Source: Methanobacterium sp. (GTDB lineage: Archaea > Methanobacteriota > Methanobacteria > Methanobacteriales > Methanobacteriaceae). Taken from it: a stretch of 24,799 nucleotides of DNA. The notes beneath the pieces were generated by a model that saw nothing but the letters and a program-made list of their open reading frames with translations, made no database searches and had not been told where the DNA came from. The DNA lies in the NCBI GenBank assembly GCA_028700095.1, contig JAQVTJ010000014.1, positions 1 through 24,799 on the forward strand. The letters are read 5' to 3'. Made by a program: the position numbers and the translations under genes. Below, one piece after another: positions 17,193 through 24,799 of the stretch. The number at the start of each line of letters is the position of its first letter. Positions within the stretch are counted from its first letter, which is position 1.

Positions 17193-17576
17193 TTAGTATT
17201 TTATTATTTTTACTTTTGGTTCATTTTTAACAATGGATCCTATAGCTCCTCCCACTGCCATTACTATCATAACACCTAAGAAGCTTATGATAATAAATAA
17301 AAAAGTTGGTGTAGCTGCAGCATCCTATAATACCTAAAATTAAGTTCCAGCTATAAGTAGTAGGAATGAAAATGTTATAGCTCCAAATATACCTGCAAGT
17401 GCACTGTTAACTGCACCATCTGCAATGTCACCACCTACAATATAACCCACAGCCATACCAGCTAAAAGTAAACCTAATAATCCTCCCCAACCTGGGATAA
17501 TTATTGTAAATATTCCTCCAAAAATTATTGAAAGAAAAAACCCAAATATAACAGCTCCCCAGTTAATCATATACAA
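17193..17576 (-). pseudogene. DUF5518-like membrane protein gene (copy 1), broken by two indels
   Basis: The intact part encodes 78 residues with IPGWGGLLGLLLAGMAVGYIVGGDIADGAVNSALAGIFGAI, the clearest DUF5518-type sequence of the three, and stops at 17340. A missing base near 17343 and an extra base near 17322 explain the stop. Restored, the frame continues LIAGTLILGIIG, then AAATPTFLFIISFLGVMIV, and GGAIGSIVKNEPK. It ends at the TAA at 17193-17195, giving about 126 residues, the size of its neighbours (121 and 140). As it stands the last membrane helix is lost. The start is TTG 17576, 7 bases after AGGAGG, or ATG 17570. Alternatives are sequencing error, or a truly shortened 78-residue protein. 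Confidence 0.6.
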
Positions 17577-18103
17577 AAAAAATCCTCCTAAAAAGTTTTT
17601 AAGATCTATATTTTTACATCTTACTTATTTTTATAAAAATTATATAATTCCTATTATTTTCTATTTTCAACCCATGAAAATTATACCATATTATATATTT
17701 TAGTTTCATTTAACTAAAATATTATTATCTTTTTTTTGAATAAAAAAAAATAAATTTAGAATTAACCAACAAAACTTAAGTTAGGTTTGATTAAACAACT
17801 ATTTCCAAAAAAAATAGCACTAAAAATTATATCCCAAATTAACACACTTTTACTTAATAAAGATGGTAAAATAATATTATAACTATCTTCATTCTATCCT
17901 ACATCCAATACCCTATATATCTAACATTCCTTTTAAAGGTTTTAAACTTTATAATAAGTTTTTTTAAGATTTAAAAACTCTTTTAATTTACTATTAATTG
18001 TTTGAATACATGGTATTGTATGGAAGCAGGGATAAATTTATTAAATAGGATAGTTATAGTTAATAATTGTATTTATTTTAAAAAAACTTGGAGGAATGTT
18101 AAT
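17577..18103. other. Spacer between divergent DUF5518 cluster and secreted-protein remnant
   Basis: A 527-base A+T-rich spacer. It holds the ribosome binding site of the minus-strand cluster (AGGAGG, complement of 17584-17589), a perfect 11-bp stem-loop followed by a T-run (17695-17737), and GGAGG at 18090-18094 for the plus-strand gene. A short frame beginning at 18002 has no ribosome binding site and only becomes protein-like from ATG 18104; I do not count its front part as coding. Confidence 0.5.
17695..17737 (+). terminator. Stem-loop followed by T-run
   Basis: Bases 17695-17705 and 17712-17722 pair perfectly over 11 bp around a 6-base loop. A run of eight or nine T follows about 8 bases later. 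It resembles an intrinsic terminator reading rightwards, although no plus-strand gene ends here. It could instead be an operator or the 3' end of an unannotated RNA. Confidence 0.35.
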
Positions 18104-18729
18104 ATGAGGGTTTTTAAGGGTTTTACAGTGTTTATAGTTTTGGGAATATTGTTAGTATTGTTAATAGGCTCTTGTTCTGCCACAGCTAACCATCTTACTG
18201 TTAAAAAAACCAATATTGGCCATGATAAAGCTAAACTCATAGCATAATTAAGCGATGGAGTTAATGGTTATGCATTTTTTCATGTGGACCATGTGTCTTT
18301 AACTTCTAATAAAAGGTATTGGATTGTGAAAATGCATGAAGGTAAACATCACGTGAAAATAACAGTAAATGCCAAATATGGAACTAGTAAAAAGGATAAT
18401 GGACGATTGAAATCATTTAATGAGCTAAAAGCCCGATATATAGCAGAATATTATGGGGGAGATGGTTGGTTTTAGCAGGAACACCGAAAATTATTATACT
18501 AAAAGGGAAAAAAATTTGGAAAACAACACTATATACTGCCATATATAACAAACATGGTCAAATAATTGGAAAAGGCGTAAAACTAAAAACAGTTTACTTT
18601 GATGCTAAAACTGGAAAAAGTAAAGATGATCACAGTAAATAGAGAACACTCAAACAATTAGATGATAGTTGGGGTCAAATTTATAATGTTCCCCTAAGAA
18701 ACGCATTAAGACAATTATATCCAGAATAA
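18104..18729 (+). pseudogene. Small secreted/anchored protein gene, decayed by two stops and a frameshift
   Basis: The start is well formed: GGAGG 9 bases before ATG 18104, and a signal-like N-terminus (MRVFKGF, then hydrophobic FIVLGILLVLLIGSC). The frame is then cut by TAA at 18245. It continues in the same frame with KRYWIVKMHEGKHHVKITV and FNELKARYIAEYYGG. It needs a frame change near 18465 to go on with LAGTPKIIILKGKKIWKTT and TVYFDAKTGKSKDDHSK. It meets TAG at 18640 and ends with NALRQLYPE at 18729. Removing the three lesions gives about 208 residues. The YFDAKTGK segment recalls PepSY-type repeats, but this is weak. I do not recognise the family. As it stands only 47 residues are translated. 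Confidence 0.6.
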
Positions 18730-18954
18730 GTTTTCCTTAAATATTATATTTTCTACTTTTTTTTAAAACTTCATATAATTGTATAATCCAATATAGTTAG
18801 TAATTGTTGCATTTGATTATAAAAAAATTAATAGGATTATAATTCCATATAACACATTTTATAATTTATATAACTGTTTTTGTAAGTATTTTATTAGGAT
18901 TTCTTTTTTTTTAGTTATTTGATTAGATTTATTATAATTATAAATAAAGTACAA

Positions 18955-18964
18955 TTATATAAAT
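18955..18964 (+). promoter_or_regulatory. Candidate TATA box of the amidohydrolase gene
   Basis: TTATATAAAT, 51 bases before the start codon. Transcription would begin near 18985, giving a short leader with a small imperfect hairpin (18981-18999) and the ribosome binding site GGGGT (19003-19007). The rest of the spacer 18730-19014 shows nothing else. Confidence 0.45.
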
Positions 18965-19014
18965 AATAGTTAACAATTTTGTGAAAACTGAAGTTTTACA
19001 GTGGGGTAAAATAA

Positions 19015-20250
19015 ATGTCATATTTACTTATTAATAATGGAACTTTGATTAAGGGAAATGGGGAAGCTCCTATTCCTAATGCAGCTGTTTTAATAAAAGA
19101 TAACTGTATTGTTGCTGTAGGTAGGGAGGATTCTATAGAAATTCCTAATGAAATTATCATTGTAGATGTTAAAGGCAGTTTTATATTACCAGGTTTTATA
19201 GATGTCCATGTTCATCTTATGACAGAAGGATTTACAAGGGAAGAAACAATATACACTCCCCTTTCATTATATTTCTATAATGCCATAGAAAGGATGGAAC
19301 GTACTATTAATGCAGGAATAACGAGTGTTAGAGATGCAGGTCTTGCTGATATAGGAGTTAAATTAGCAGTTGATAAAGGAATTATTATTGGTCCACGTTT
19401 ACAGATCTCTATTTCACCACTTTCTATTACAGGTGGACATTTTGATTTTTGGCTAAATTCAGGTTTTGATATTAAACCAATATATCCAGGTTTTCCTAAC
19501 GGAATTGCAGATGGAAAAGAAGAAGTTAGGAAAAAAGTACGTGAAATTATGCGTGCAGGTGCTGAGGTAATTAAGGTTATGGTTACAGGTGGAGTAATAA
19601 GTGCTAATGATCGTCCTGAATATCCTCAGTTTTCAATGAAAGAATTGGAAGTTATTGTTGAAGAAGCCCAATACAGAGATTTACAAGTTGTAGCCCATGC
19701 ACATGGAACTAAAGGTATTAAAAATGCTCTTAAAGCAGGTATTAATTCAATTGAACATGGAACATGTCTTGATGATGAATGTATTGAATTAATGATTGCA
19801 AATAAAACTATTCTTGTTCCCACATTTTTAGCAATGAAGGTAAATAAGGAATTAGCTCAAGATGAAAAATCTGCAATTCCTGATTGGAGTCGTGATGATG
19901 CTATTCGTATGGAAAAGGTTCATGGAAATAATATTAGAAAAGCATATGAAGCTGGTGTTAATATTGTAATGGGAACAGATTCCGGTGTTGTAACACATGG
20001 CCGTAACCTTGAGGAACTAGGATATATGTGTGATATTGGAATGGATCCCATGGAAGCAATTATTGCAGGAACAAAAAAAGCAGCAGAAAGTTTAGGTTGG
20101 GAAGAAAAAATAGGTACAATTGAAATTGGAAAACTTGCAGATATTGTTATAAGTAAAAATGATCCATTAACAAATATCAAATCATTAGGAAATCCCAATA
20201 ATATATTATTGGTAATTAAAGATGGTAAAATAATTAAAAACCTACTTTAA
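19015..20250 (+). CDS. Amidohydrolase-superfamily enzyme (prolidase/imidazolonepropionase-like)
   Basis: A 411-residue TIM-barrel metal hydrolase with the N- and C-terminal beta-sandwich (start LLINNGTLIKGNG, end ADIVISKNDPL and VIKDGKIIK). All metal ligands of the carboxylated-lysine subtype are visible: H65 and H67 (DVHVH), K187 (VIKVMVTGG), H228 or H230 (VVAHAHG), H248 (SIEHGT) and D322 (MGTDSG). The pattern of GGH at 140-142 and the lysine ligand resembles Xaa-Pro dipeptidase-like and related carboxypeptidases; the real substrate cannot be predicted. The length is normal and no signal peptide is present. The gene stands alone. GGGGT lies 7 bases before the ATG and a T10 run follows the stop immediately. 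Confidence 0.85.
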   Translation: MSYLLINNGTLIKGNGEAPIPNAAVLIKDNCIVAVGREDSIEIPNEIIIVDVKGSFILPGFIDVHVHLMTEGFTREETIYTPLSLYFYNAIERMERTINAGITSVRDAGLADIGVKLAVDKGIIIGPRLQISISPLSITGGHFDFWLNSGFDIKPIYPGFPNGIADGKEEVRKKVREIMRAGAEVIKVMVTGGVISANDRPEYPQFSMKELEVIVEEAQYRDLQVVAHAHGTKGIKNALKAGINSIEHGTCLDDECIELMIANKTILVPTFLAMKVNKELAQDEKSAIPDWSRDDAIRMEKVHGNNIRKAYEAGVNIVMGTDSGVVTHGRNLEELGYMCDIGMDPMEAIIAGTKKAAESLGWEEKIGTIEIGKLADIVISKNDPLTNIKSLGNPNNILLVIKDGKIIKNLL

Positions 20251-20260
20251 TTTTTTTTTT
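20251..20260 (+). terminator. T10 run directly after the amidohydrolase stop
   Basis: Ten T follow the TAA without a gap, a typical archaeal terminator. The rest of the spacer to the truD stop (to 20533) holds an 11-bp inverted repeat (20270-20280 and 20359-20369, about 78 bases apart) that is pure A+T except for one pair and probably chance. Confidence 0.5.
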
Positions 20261-20533
20261 ATTAAATAAATTATCTTTAACTAAGAAAAAAAAATAGATG
20301 ATTAATATTTTAAATTTCCTACATTCCCAGATATTTTATCAGGTTTTTTTTTACTGATTTAAAGATAATATAATATTATTTTAATATATTATATAATCAG
20401 AAACTATTTTATTAAACCTATAAAATATCATAATTTCCATTATAAACAATTAACATAACCAGGTAATTATATTTTATTCATGCCCATAATGTTTAAAATA
20501 TATATTTAATCCTTTTGGAGGATATCTTTTTAT

Positions 20534-21787
20534 TTAATAAACATCTTTTTTCATTATTTCTCTTAAAACAGCTGTTGCATAACATCCTTTAGGAATTGAA
20601 AACTCTGTTTGTATACCTTCTCTGGTTTCAACTGCAGAAACATCCCATATTTTAAATCTTATAGCTCTTCTAAGTCCATGACTTCCTAATTTTGGTGTTT
20701 TTGGACATGTGAAATCTTCTAATTTTATTCCTTCTTTATTTAGGATATTCTGTTCAATTTCACCAACCAATCCTCCTGCTAACGGTACCTTAGTACCATA
20801 AAGTGGTGCTGTTGGATGAACTTCAAAAGCTTTTATTCTTTCATTTATATTATTTATATCAAATTCATGGACTAAATGTTCTTCATTATCGATTATTATA
20901 TCTTTTTGGACATATTTATCTATTCCAAGTTTTGATCTTTCGCTTACAACTTTATTAAATAAATATGATTGATATGCATGGACAAACATTCGTTTTAATG
21001 GTTTTGGAAGACTTTCCAAGGCTATTTTATATGAAGTTTCATTAAGTTCTCCTTTTTTATGTTTTTGTTTCATAAGTTCCCTTAACATCATCTTCTCATA
21101 TCTCATTCCTGCAGGCATACTTTCATAAGCCTCTTCCAATTCCCCATCATCATAATATTGTCTTGCAGATTTTATATGGTTCTTTTCTTCAGGGTATGGA
21201 TTTCCAATATAAGAATCTACTGCACCTTTAATATTGTTTTGAATAATATATTCTCCAACTTTATGTGTGTTGGATCTGTTTTTTCCAAATCTTTGCCATC
21301 CATAATAGTTAGGCACACCAATTTTTACAAGTTTGTTTAAAACATTATTTGCGGTTTTAACATCATTTTCAGGATTTTTAGTATCTCTTATTATAATTTT
21401 AAATTTATTACCAATAAGTTGTCCTATTCTAAGTTTTTTCTCGTTTTGTTTGGTTTCAAGTACTTTTACATTGTATAGTTTGTCTTTTAATCCCTCAAGT
21501 TCTGTTGCTTCAATATTTGAAACACATAACCATTGTCTTGTAAGGGCGGATTTATCTTTCATACCTGCAAATCCCATTCTTTTCCTGCTGAGTTTAAACT
21601 CTTTTGCAATGTCAAGCACAACATCAAGGGTATTTCTACCTATTTTCTCAATTAATATCCATGTATTAGGACCTGTTCCACTTGGCAGATGTTCTGGTAT
21701 TTCTTCAACATAAAAATCTTCATATTCTGTTCTGATTTTACCCCCAATCCCTTTATCTTCTGTTAGATATGTTTCAACGTTTAACAT
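20534..21787 (-). CDS. truD: tRNA pseudouridine(13) synthase
   Basis: Converts uridine 13 of tRNA to pseudouridine. The 417 residues include the TruD signature GFAGMKDKSALTRQW (72-86), whose D78 is the catalytic aspartate, the flanking DFYVEEIPEHLPSGTGPNTW at 25-43, and NYYGWQRFG before the family-specific inserted TRUD domain. They also include FVHAYQSYLFNKVVSER and the C-terminal RRAIRF and VLREIMK blocks. The length is typical for archaea. The ribosome binding site AGGAGA lies about 8 bases before ATG 21787. It lies between a convergent plus-strand gene and, upstream, the F390 synthetase-like gene 180 bases away on the same strand. Confidence 0.95.
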   Translation of the reverse strand: MLNVETYLTEDKGIGGKIRTEYEDFYVEEIPEHLPSGTGPNTWILIEKIGRNTLDVVLDIAKEFKLSRKRMGFAGMKDKSALTRQWLCVSNIEATELEGLKDKLYNVKVLETKQNEKKLRIGQLIGNKFKIIIRDTKNPENDVKTANNVLNKLVKIGVPNYYGWQRFGKNRSNTHKVGEYIIQNNIKGAVDSYIGNPYPEEKNHIKSARQYYDDGELEEAYESMPAGMRYEKMMLRELMKQKHKKGELNETSYKIALESLPKPLKRMFVHAYQSYLFNKVVSERSKLGIDKYVQKDIIIDNEEHLVHEFDINNINERIKAFEVHPTAPLYGTKVPLAGGLVGEIEQNILNKEGIKLEDFTCPKTPKLGSHGLRRAIRFKIWDVSAVETREGIQTEFSIPKGCYATAVLREIMKKDVY

Positions 21788-21967
21788 GACATTTTTCTCC
21801 TGTATTTACTTTTTTTATGGGTATGGAATATTTTATATCCTTTTTTTTAGAAAATATAATAATTTTATAAATTAAAATAATTTAGAGTAAAAACTATTCT
21901 TATGGGTATGTTTGTTTTATTAAAATAGTTTTTAAAAAATATATGGGAAGTAAGGTTTATATTAAAA

Positions 21968-23311
21968 TCAACGCCTGTCAACTAAACGTTTAGGTCTTCC
22001 TTTCATCCTATAAAATTCTAGTCCTTCTGCTTCAGTAAAATCAAAGCTGATATTAAATGTTCCATCGGTATGTGCTTGGTGTAGACCATGTTTATATTTA
22101 AAGAATGTTTTGATAAAATTGTTTTCAACCATATCCTTATCACAATTACCAAGATCATTACATTCAACTCTAACATTTAAAGTTGCATCATTATTATCTC
22201 CATATATAAAAGCTTCATATTCTCCTGTTAAATATTCCATATTTTCCCGTTGAAAAACTCCCTGTTCAACATCTACTTTATTAAATGGAAATCCTGAAGT
22301 CCATACAGTTTCTGCTTCTCTTTGTGGACTCATTATTCTCATATGTGTTCTTCCACATTTACATTTATCACGTGATATTACAGTTGTTGTATCATCAGTA
22401 TCATAATTAATTAATAAATTTCCTGTTTTCTCCCCTACAGGTAGAAGGGTTGTTAGAACTATTCTACCGCAATCATCATCTTCTACAAAATTTTTAAGTT
22501 GGGGATTATAAACATCAAGATGTACAAGATCTTCAGGTACATGTAGTCCATTCTTTTTACTACACTCCCCACACATTGTACCTTCTGTACTTCCATATGT
22601 ATTGTATACTGGAACATCCCATACTTCTTGAAGATAGTTACGAGATTCCTCAGCAAAGCTTTCTCCACCTGCTATAAGTTTATTTATACTTGATTGGGAT
22701 GGTTTAATTCCTTCTGCTTCCATTCTACGTGCAAGACGTAATAGTTTAAATACACTTCCAACAATGCTTGTTGGTTTATAATTTTGGATAATCCTTACTG
22801 GAAATGTGCATTTACCCTCTGGTATTATTGTCATGCCAATTTTATGAGCTACAAGTGTCATTGTATTTGCACCAATATTCATACCATATGATGCACATAT
22901 AACAACCCTGTCAGTTGGTTGGAAGTTTTGAGATACAAATGCACGGCCATATTTTTCTGAATATCTTTGCCAGTCACTCCATGTTAGGAAAAATGATTTT
23001 GGAACACCACTAGTTCCGCTTGTTTCATGTATTGTGAAAATATTTTCCCATGAAGTTGATTTAAATTCATATGTCTCAGTTTCTGGAGGTTGTTTTTCTC
23101 TTATAACTTGACCTGATATAACTGGAAGTTCTCTAAGATCTTCATGATCATGTATATCTGAAGGAGCTATACCAGTTTTATCAAACCATTTTCTATAAAA
23201 AGATGAATTTTCATAGGCATATTTAACTGTGTAATGTATACGTTCCTCAATAAGTTCATCAAGTTCATTTCGAGGTAATGTTTCGATATTTTCTCTGAAA
23301 TAAGATCCCAT
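21968..23311 (-). CDS. Coenzyme F390 synthetase-like adenylate-forming enzyme
   Basis: A 447-residue member of the phenylacetate-CoA ligase (PaaK) type of adenylating enzymes. In Methanobacteriales these include coenzyme F390 synthetase, which adenylylates the deazaflavin F420 (F390-A/G) as an oxidative-stress signal. Visible are the ATP-binding loop TSGTSGVPK (97-105), YNTYGSTEG (236-244), and Cys pairs C247/C250 and C317/C319 (a PaaK-type zinc site). The C-terminal domain contains SPQREAETVWTSG and ends in MKGRPKRLVDRR. AGGAGGGA lies just before ATG 23311. F390 synthetase is the best guess from context; an aryl-CoA ligase cannot be excluded from sequence. No neighbouring gene points to a pathway. 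Confidence 0.75.
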   Translation of the reverse strand: MGSYFRENIETLPRNELDELIEERIHYTVKYAYENSSFYRKWFDKTGIAPSDIHDHEDLRELPVISGQVIREKQPPETETYEFKSTSWENIFTIHETSGTSGVPKSFFLTWSDWQRYSEKYGRAFVSQNFQPTDRVVICASYGMNIGANTMTLVAHKIGMTIIPEGKCTFPVRIIQNYKPTSIVGSVFKLLRLARRMEAEGIKPSQSSINKLIAGGESFAEESRNYLQEVWDVPVYNTYGSTEGTMCGECSKKNGLHVPEDLVHLDVYNPQLKNFVEDDDCGRIVLTTLLPVGEKTGNLLINYDTDDTTTVISRDKCKCGRTHMRIMSPQREAETVWTSGFPFNKVDVEQGVFQRENMEYLTGEYEAFIYGDNNDATLNVRVECNDLGNCDKDMVENNFIKTFFKYKHGLHQAHTDGTFNISFDFTEAEGLEFYRMKGRPKRLVDRR

Positions 23312-23505
23312 TATAATTTCCCTCCTTTTATTAATATATATAAACCTACAAATAAAAATATGATATCTATATCCTAAAAGAGGGAATATTTTTTTTTTAT
23401 AAATTTATAATTTATTTATTTTCTTTTAATAGCTAAATATGTAATTAGTTTCTAATATTTTGATGTAATAGGAGTTATATAATTAAAAAAAAATTGGGAG
23501 TTATT

Positions 23506-24189
23506 TTATTGGTTTAATATAATGTTTAAAACCTTTTTGGTTTCTTTTAGATTGTTTAAAATAAAATCTGCACCTGTATTATTAATTTCTTCAATTGTAA
23601 AATCTCCAGTTGCTACTGCAATTGTTTTAACTCCTAATTTTTGACCAGCTACTATATCTCGTGGAGTGTCTCCTACTAAAAAAATATTTTTATAATTAAT
23701 TTTACCTATATATTTTTCAGATTCTGTAATAGCATCTTTAACCAGATTCCTTCTTTTTATAACTTTATCTCCAAATCCTCCGAATTGAAAATATTTATTC
23801 AAACCTACTTTTTCAAGTTTTAACCATACCATAGATTCTATATTTCCTGTAACTAGACCCATTGGTATTTCATGTTTTTGAAGAGTTTCAAGTAATGGTT
23901 TCACACCATCTAACACTAATAAATCATTATTTTGTAGGACGGTCTTTAAATTTAAATACATTAATTCCATACATTCATTTAAACCAGATTTTATTGTATT
24001 TAAATCTAATTTTTCCATGGTAAGTGTTTCACAAATAATTTTAAGATCAGTCATTCCCTGCATATTATGAACATAGCAGGGATTTTTTATTCCATATACT
24101 TGGGATAATGCAGCTTTTAAAGCTGTATAATGAAATATTGAACCCATAAGTAATGTTTTATCAATATCAAGCAAAACTAATCTATCCAT
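23506..24189 (-). CDS. HAD-superfamily hydrolase (phosphatase)
   Basis: A 227-residue haloacid-dehalogenase-fold phosphatase. Motif I is LLDIDKTLL with nucleophile D8 and acid/base D10; motif II is VTGN (T114); the motif III lysine is in DKVIKRRNLV (about K145); motif IV is VGDTPRDI (D174, D178). A helical cap between residues 15 and 90 resembles the phosphoglycolate phosphatase/beta-phosphoglucomutase group. The substrate is unknown. Its start is 22 bases after the stop of the deaminase gene on the same strand, so the two are probably one operon, which could mean a role in nucleotide or sugar phosphate salvage, but this is inference. The ribosome binding site (AGAGGT) is weak. Confidence 0.85.
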   Translation of the reverse strand: MDRLVLLDIDKTLLMGSIFHYTALKAALSQVYGIKNPCYVHNMQGMTDLKIICETLTMEKLDLNTIKSGLNECMELMYLNLKTVLQNNDLLVLDGVKPLLETLQKHEIPMGLVTGNIESMVWLKLEKVGLNKYFQFGGFGDKVIKRRNLVKDAITESEKYIGKINYKNIFLVGDTPRDIVAGQKLGVKTIAVATGDFTIEEINNTGADFILNNLKETKKVLNIILNQ

Positions 24190-24211
24190 TTATAACCTCT
24201 TAATATGATTT

Positions 24212-24799
24212 TTATTTATATATTATTTTTTTTTTAGATAGAAGATCTTGTGAAGCATTTTCTGCTATTTCAATCACTTTTGCTTCATTAATTGTTAAAA
24301 GTTCCTTATTTTTCATAAGTATATTTCCATTACATAACACAGTATCAACATCCCCACCACTTGCTGAATATATTAGATGGGATATGGGATTTCTAAATGG
24401 TGTTAATTTAGGTGTTTTCCCATTAACAAGAATAAGATCTGCCTTTTTACCTACTTCTATATTTCCTATTTCATTTTCAAGACCTAATGCATTGGCACCA
24501 TTAATTGTAGCCATTTTATATACATTTTCAGCTGACATAACAGTTGGATCCATAGTATTTACCTTTTGAAGTAGTGCAGCAATTTTCATCTCCTCAAATA
24601 AATCCATATTATTATTTGATGCAGAACCATCAGTACCTAAAGATATACATATTCCTTTATCTAAAAATTTTGATACTGGAGAAATTCCTGATGAAAGTTT
24701 CATATTACTTATGGGATTATGGGATATTTTTACATTTTTTTCTTTAATTATATTAATCTCACAATCAGAAACCCATACTGCATGAACAGCTGTTACTTC
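24212..24799 (-). CDS. 5'-deoxyadenosine/SAH deaminase-type amidohydrolase, 5' end outside the window
   Basis: The frame is open to the window edge; 195 C-terminal residues are visible. It begins EVTAVHAVWVSDCEIN, then SHNPISNMKLSSG, GTDGSASNNNMDLFEEM and AENVYKMATINGANAL. It ends in the C-terminal sandwich (KADLILVNGK, HLIYSASGGDVDTVLCNG). These are the metal and substrate residues of the MTA/SAH deaminase family: the His of AVHA and the Asp of GTDGS. In methanogens this family includes DadD, which deaminates 5'-deoxyadenosine made by radical-SAM enzymes, as well as SAH and MTA. The exact substrate is unresolved. It is the likely first gene of an operon with the HAD phosphatase downstream. 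Confidence 0.88.
   Translation of the reverse strand, partial: EVTAVHAVWVSDCEINIIKEKNVKISHNPISNMKLSSGISPVSKFLDKGICISLGTDGSASNNNMDLFEEMKIAALLQKVNTMDPTVMSAENVYKMATINGANALGLENEIGNIEVGKKADLILVNGKTPKLTPFRNPISHLIYSASGGDVDTVLCNGNILMKNKELLTINEAKVIEIAENASQDLLSKKKIIYK

Noticed and set aside
18245..18642. TAG/TAA readthrough (for example pyrrolysine at TAG) in the secreted-protein gene.
   Set aside because: One stop is TAA and a frameshift is also needed, so recoding would not rescue the protein; decay is simpler.
20270..20369. Inverted repeat of 11 bases between the amidohydrolase and truD.
   Set aside because: Nearly pure A+T with a 78-base gap; likely chance.

Overview
The window looks like a chromosomal segment of a very AT-rich gut methanogen of the order Methanobacteriales, most likely Methanosphaera or a close relative. 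The taxonomic signal comes from the gene content. There is a class I lysyl-tRNA synthetase, the large subunit of archaeal DNA polymerase D, an archaeal Sec61-beta/SecG peptide, archaeal TruD, a coenzyme F390 synthetase-type ligase, an aconitase-X swivel subunit of the archaeal mevalonate pathway, and a cluster of DUF5518-like membrane proteins. Ribosome binding sites are of the AGGTGAT/AGGAGG type, and the spacers are extremely A+T rich with long T-runs. The genus assignment is an inference.

Layout, left to right. Bases 1-6034 run on the plus strand: the 3' part of a PfkB-type sugar/nucleoside kinase, thiC (thiamine pyrimidine synthesis), then lysS followed closely by two uncharacterised genes. 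The first of these encodes a UGSC-family protein with Cys where some relatives have selenocysteine; the second overlaps it by four bases. Bases 6060-13274 run on the minus strand: a frameshifted M20-type amidohydrolase, nrdD (anaerobic ribonucleotide reductase) and the polymerase D large subunit. Divergent from these, bases 13811-16148 carry secG (54 residues), purB and the small subunit of phosphomevalonate dehydratase.

Bases 16264-18729 are the accessory and decaying part. Three tandem DUF5518-like membrane protein genes lie on the minus strand, the first of them broken by two nearby indels. After a 500-base spacer comes the wreck of a small secreted-protein gene on the plus strand. Bases 19015-20250 hold an intact amidohydrolase-superfamily enzyme. 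The rest is on the minus strand: truD, a coenzyme F390 synthetase-like adenylating enzyme, a HAD phosphatase, and the C-terminal part of a 5'-deoxyadenosine/SAH deaminase-type enzyme cut by the window edge.

Most genes are core functions: translation (lysS, truD), replication and dNTP supply (polymerase D, nrdD), purine and thiamine synthesis, isoprenoid synthesis and protein export. The best candidate for undescribed biology is the Cys-Gly-Ser-Cys protein and its translationally coupled partner behind lysS. Three genes show clear decay, reconstructed here from reading-frame continuity. I saw no tRNA, rRNA, CRISPR array, insertion sequence or intein.
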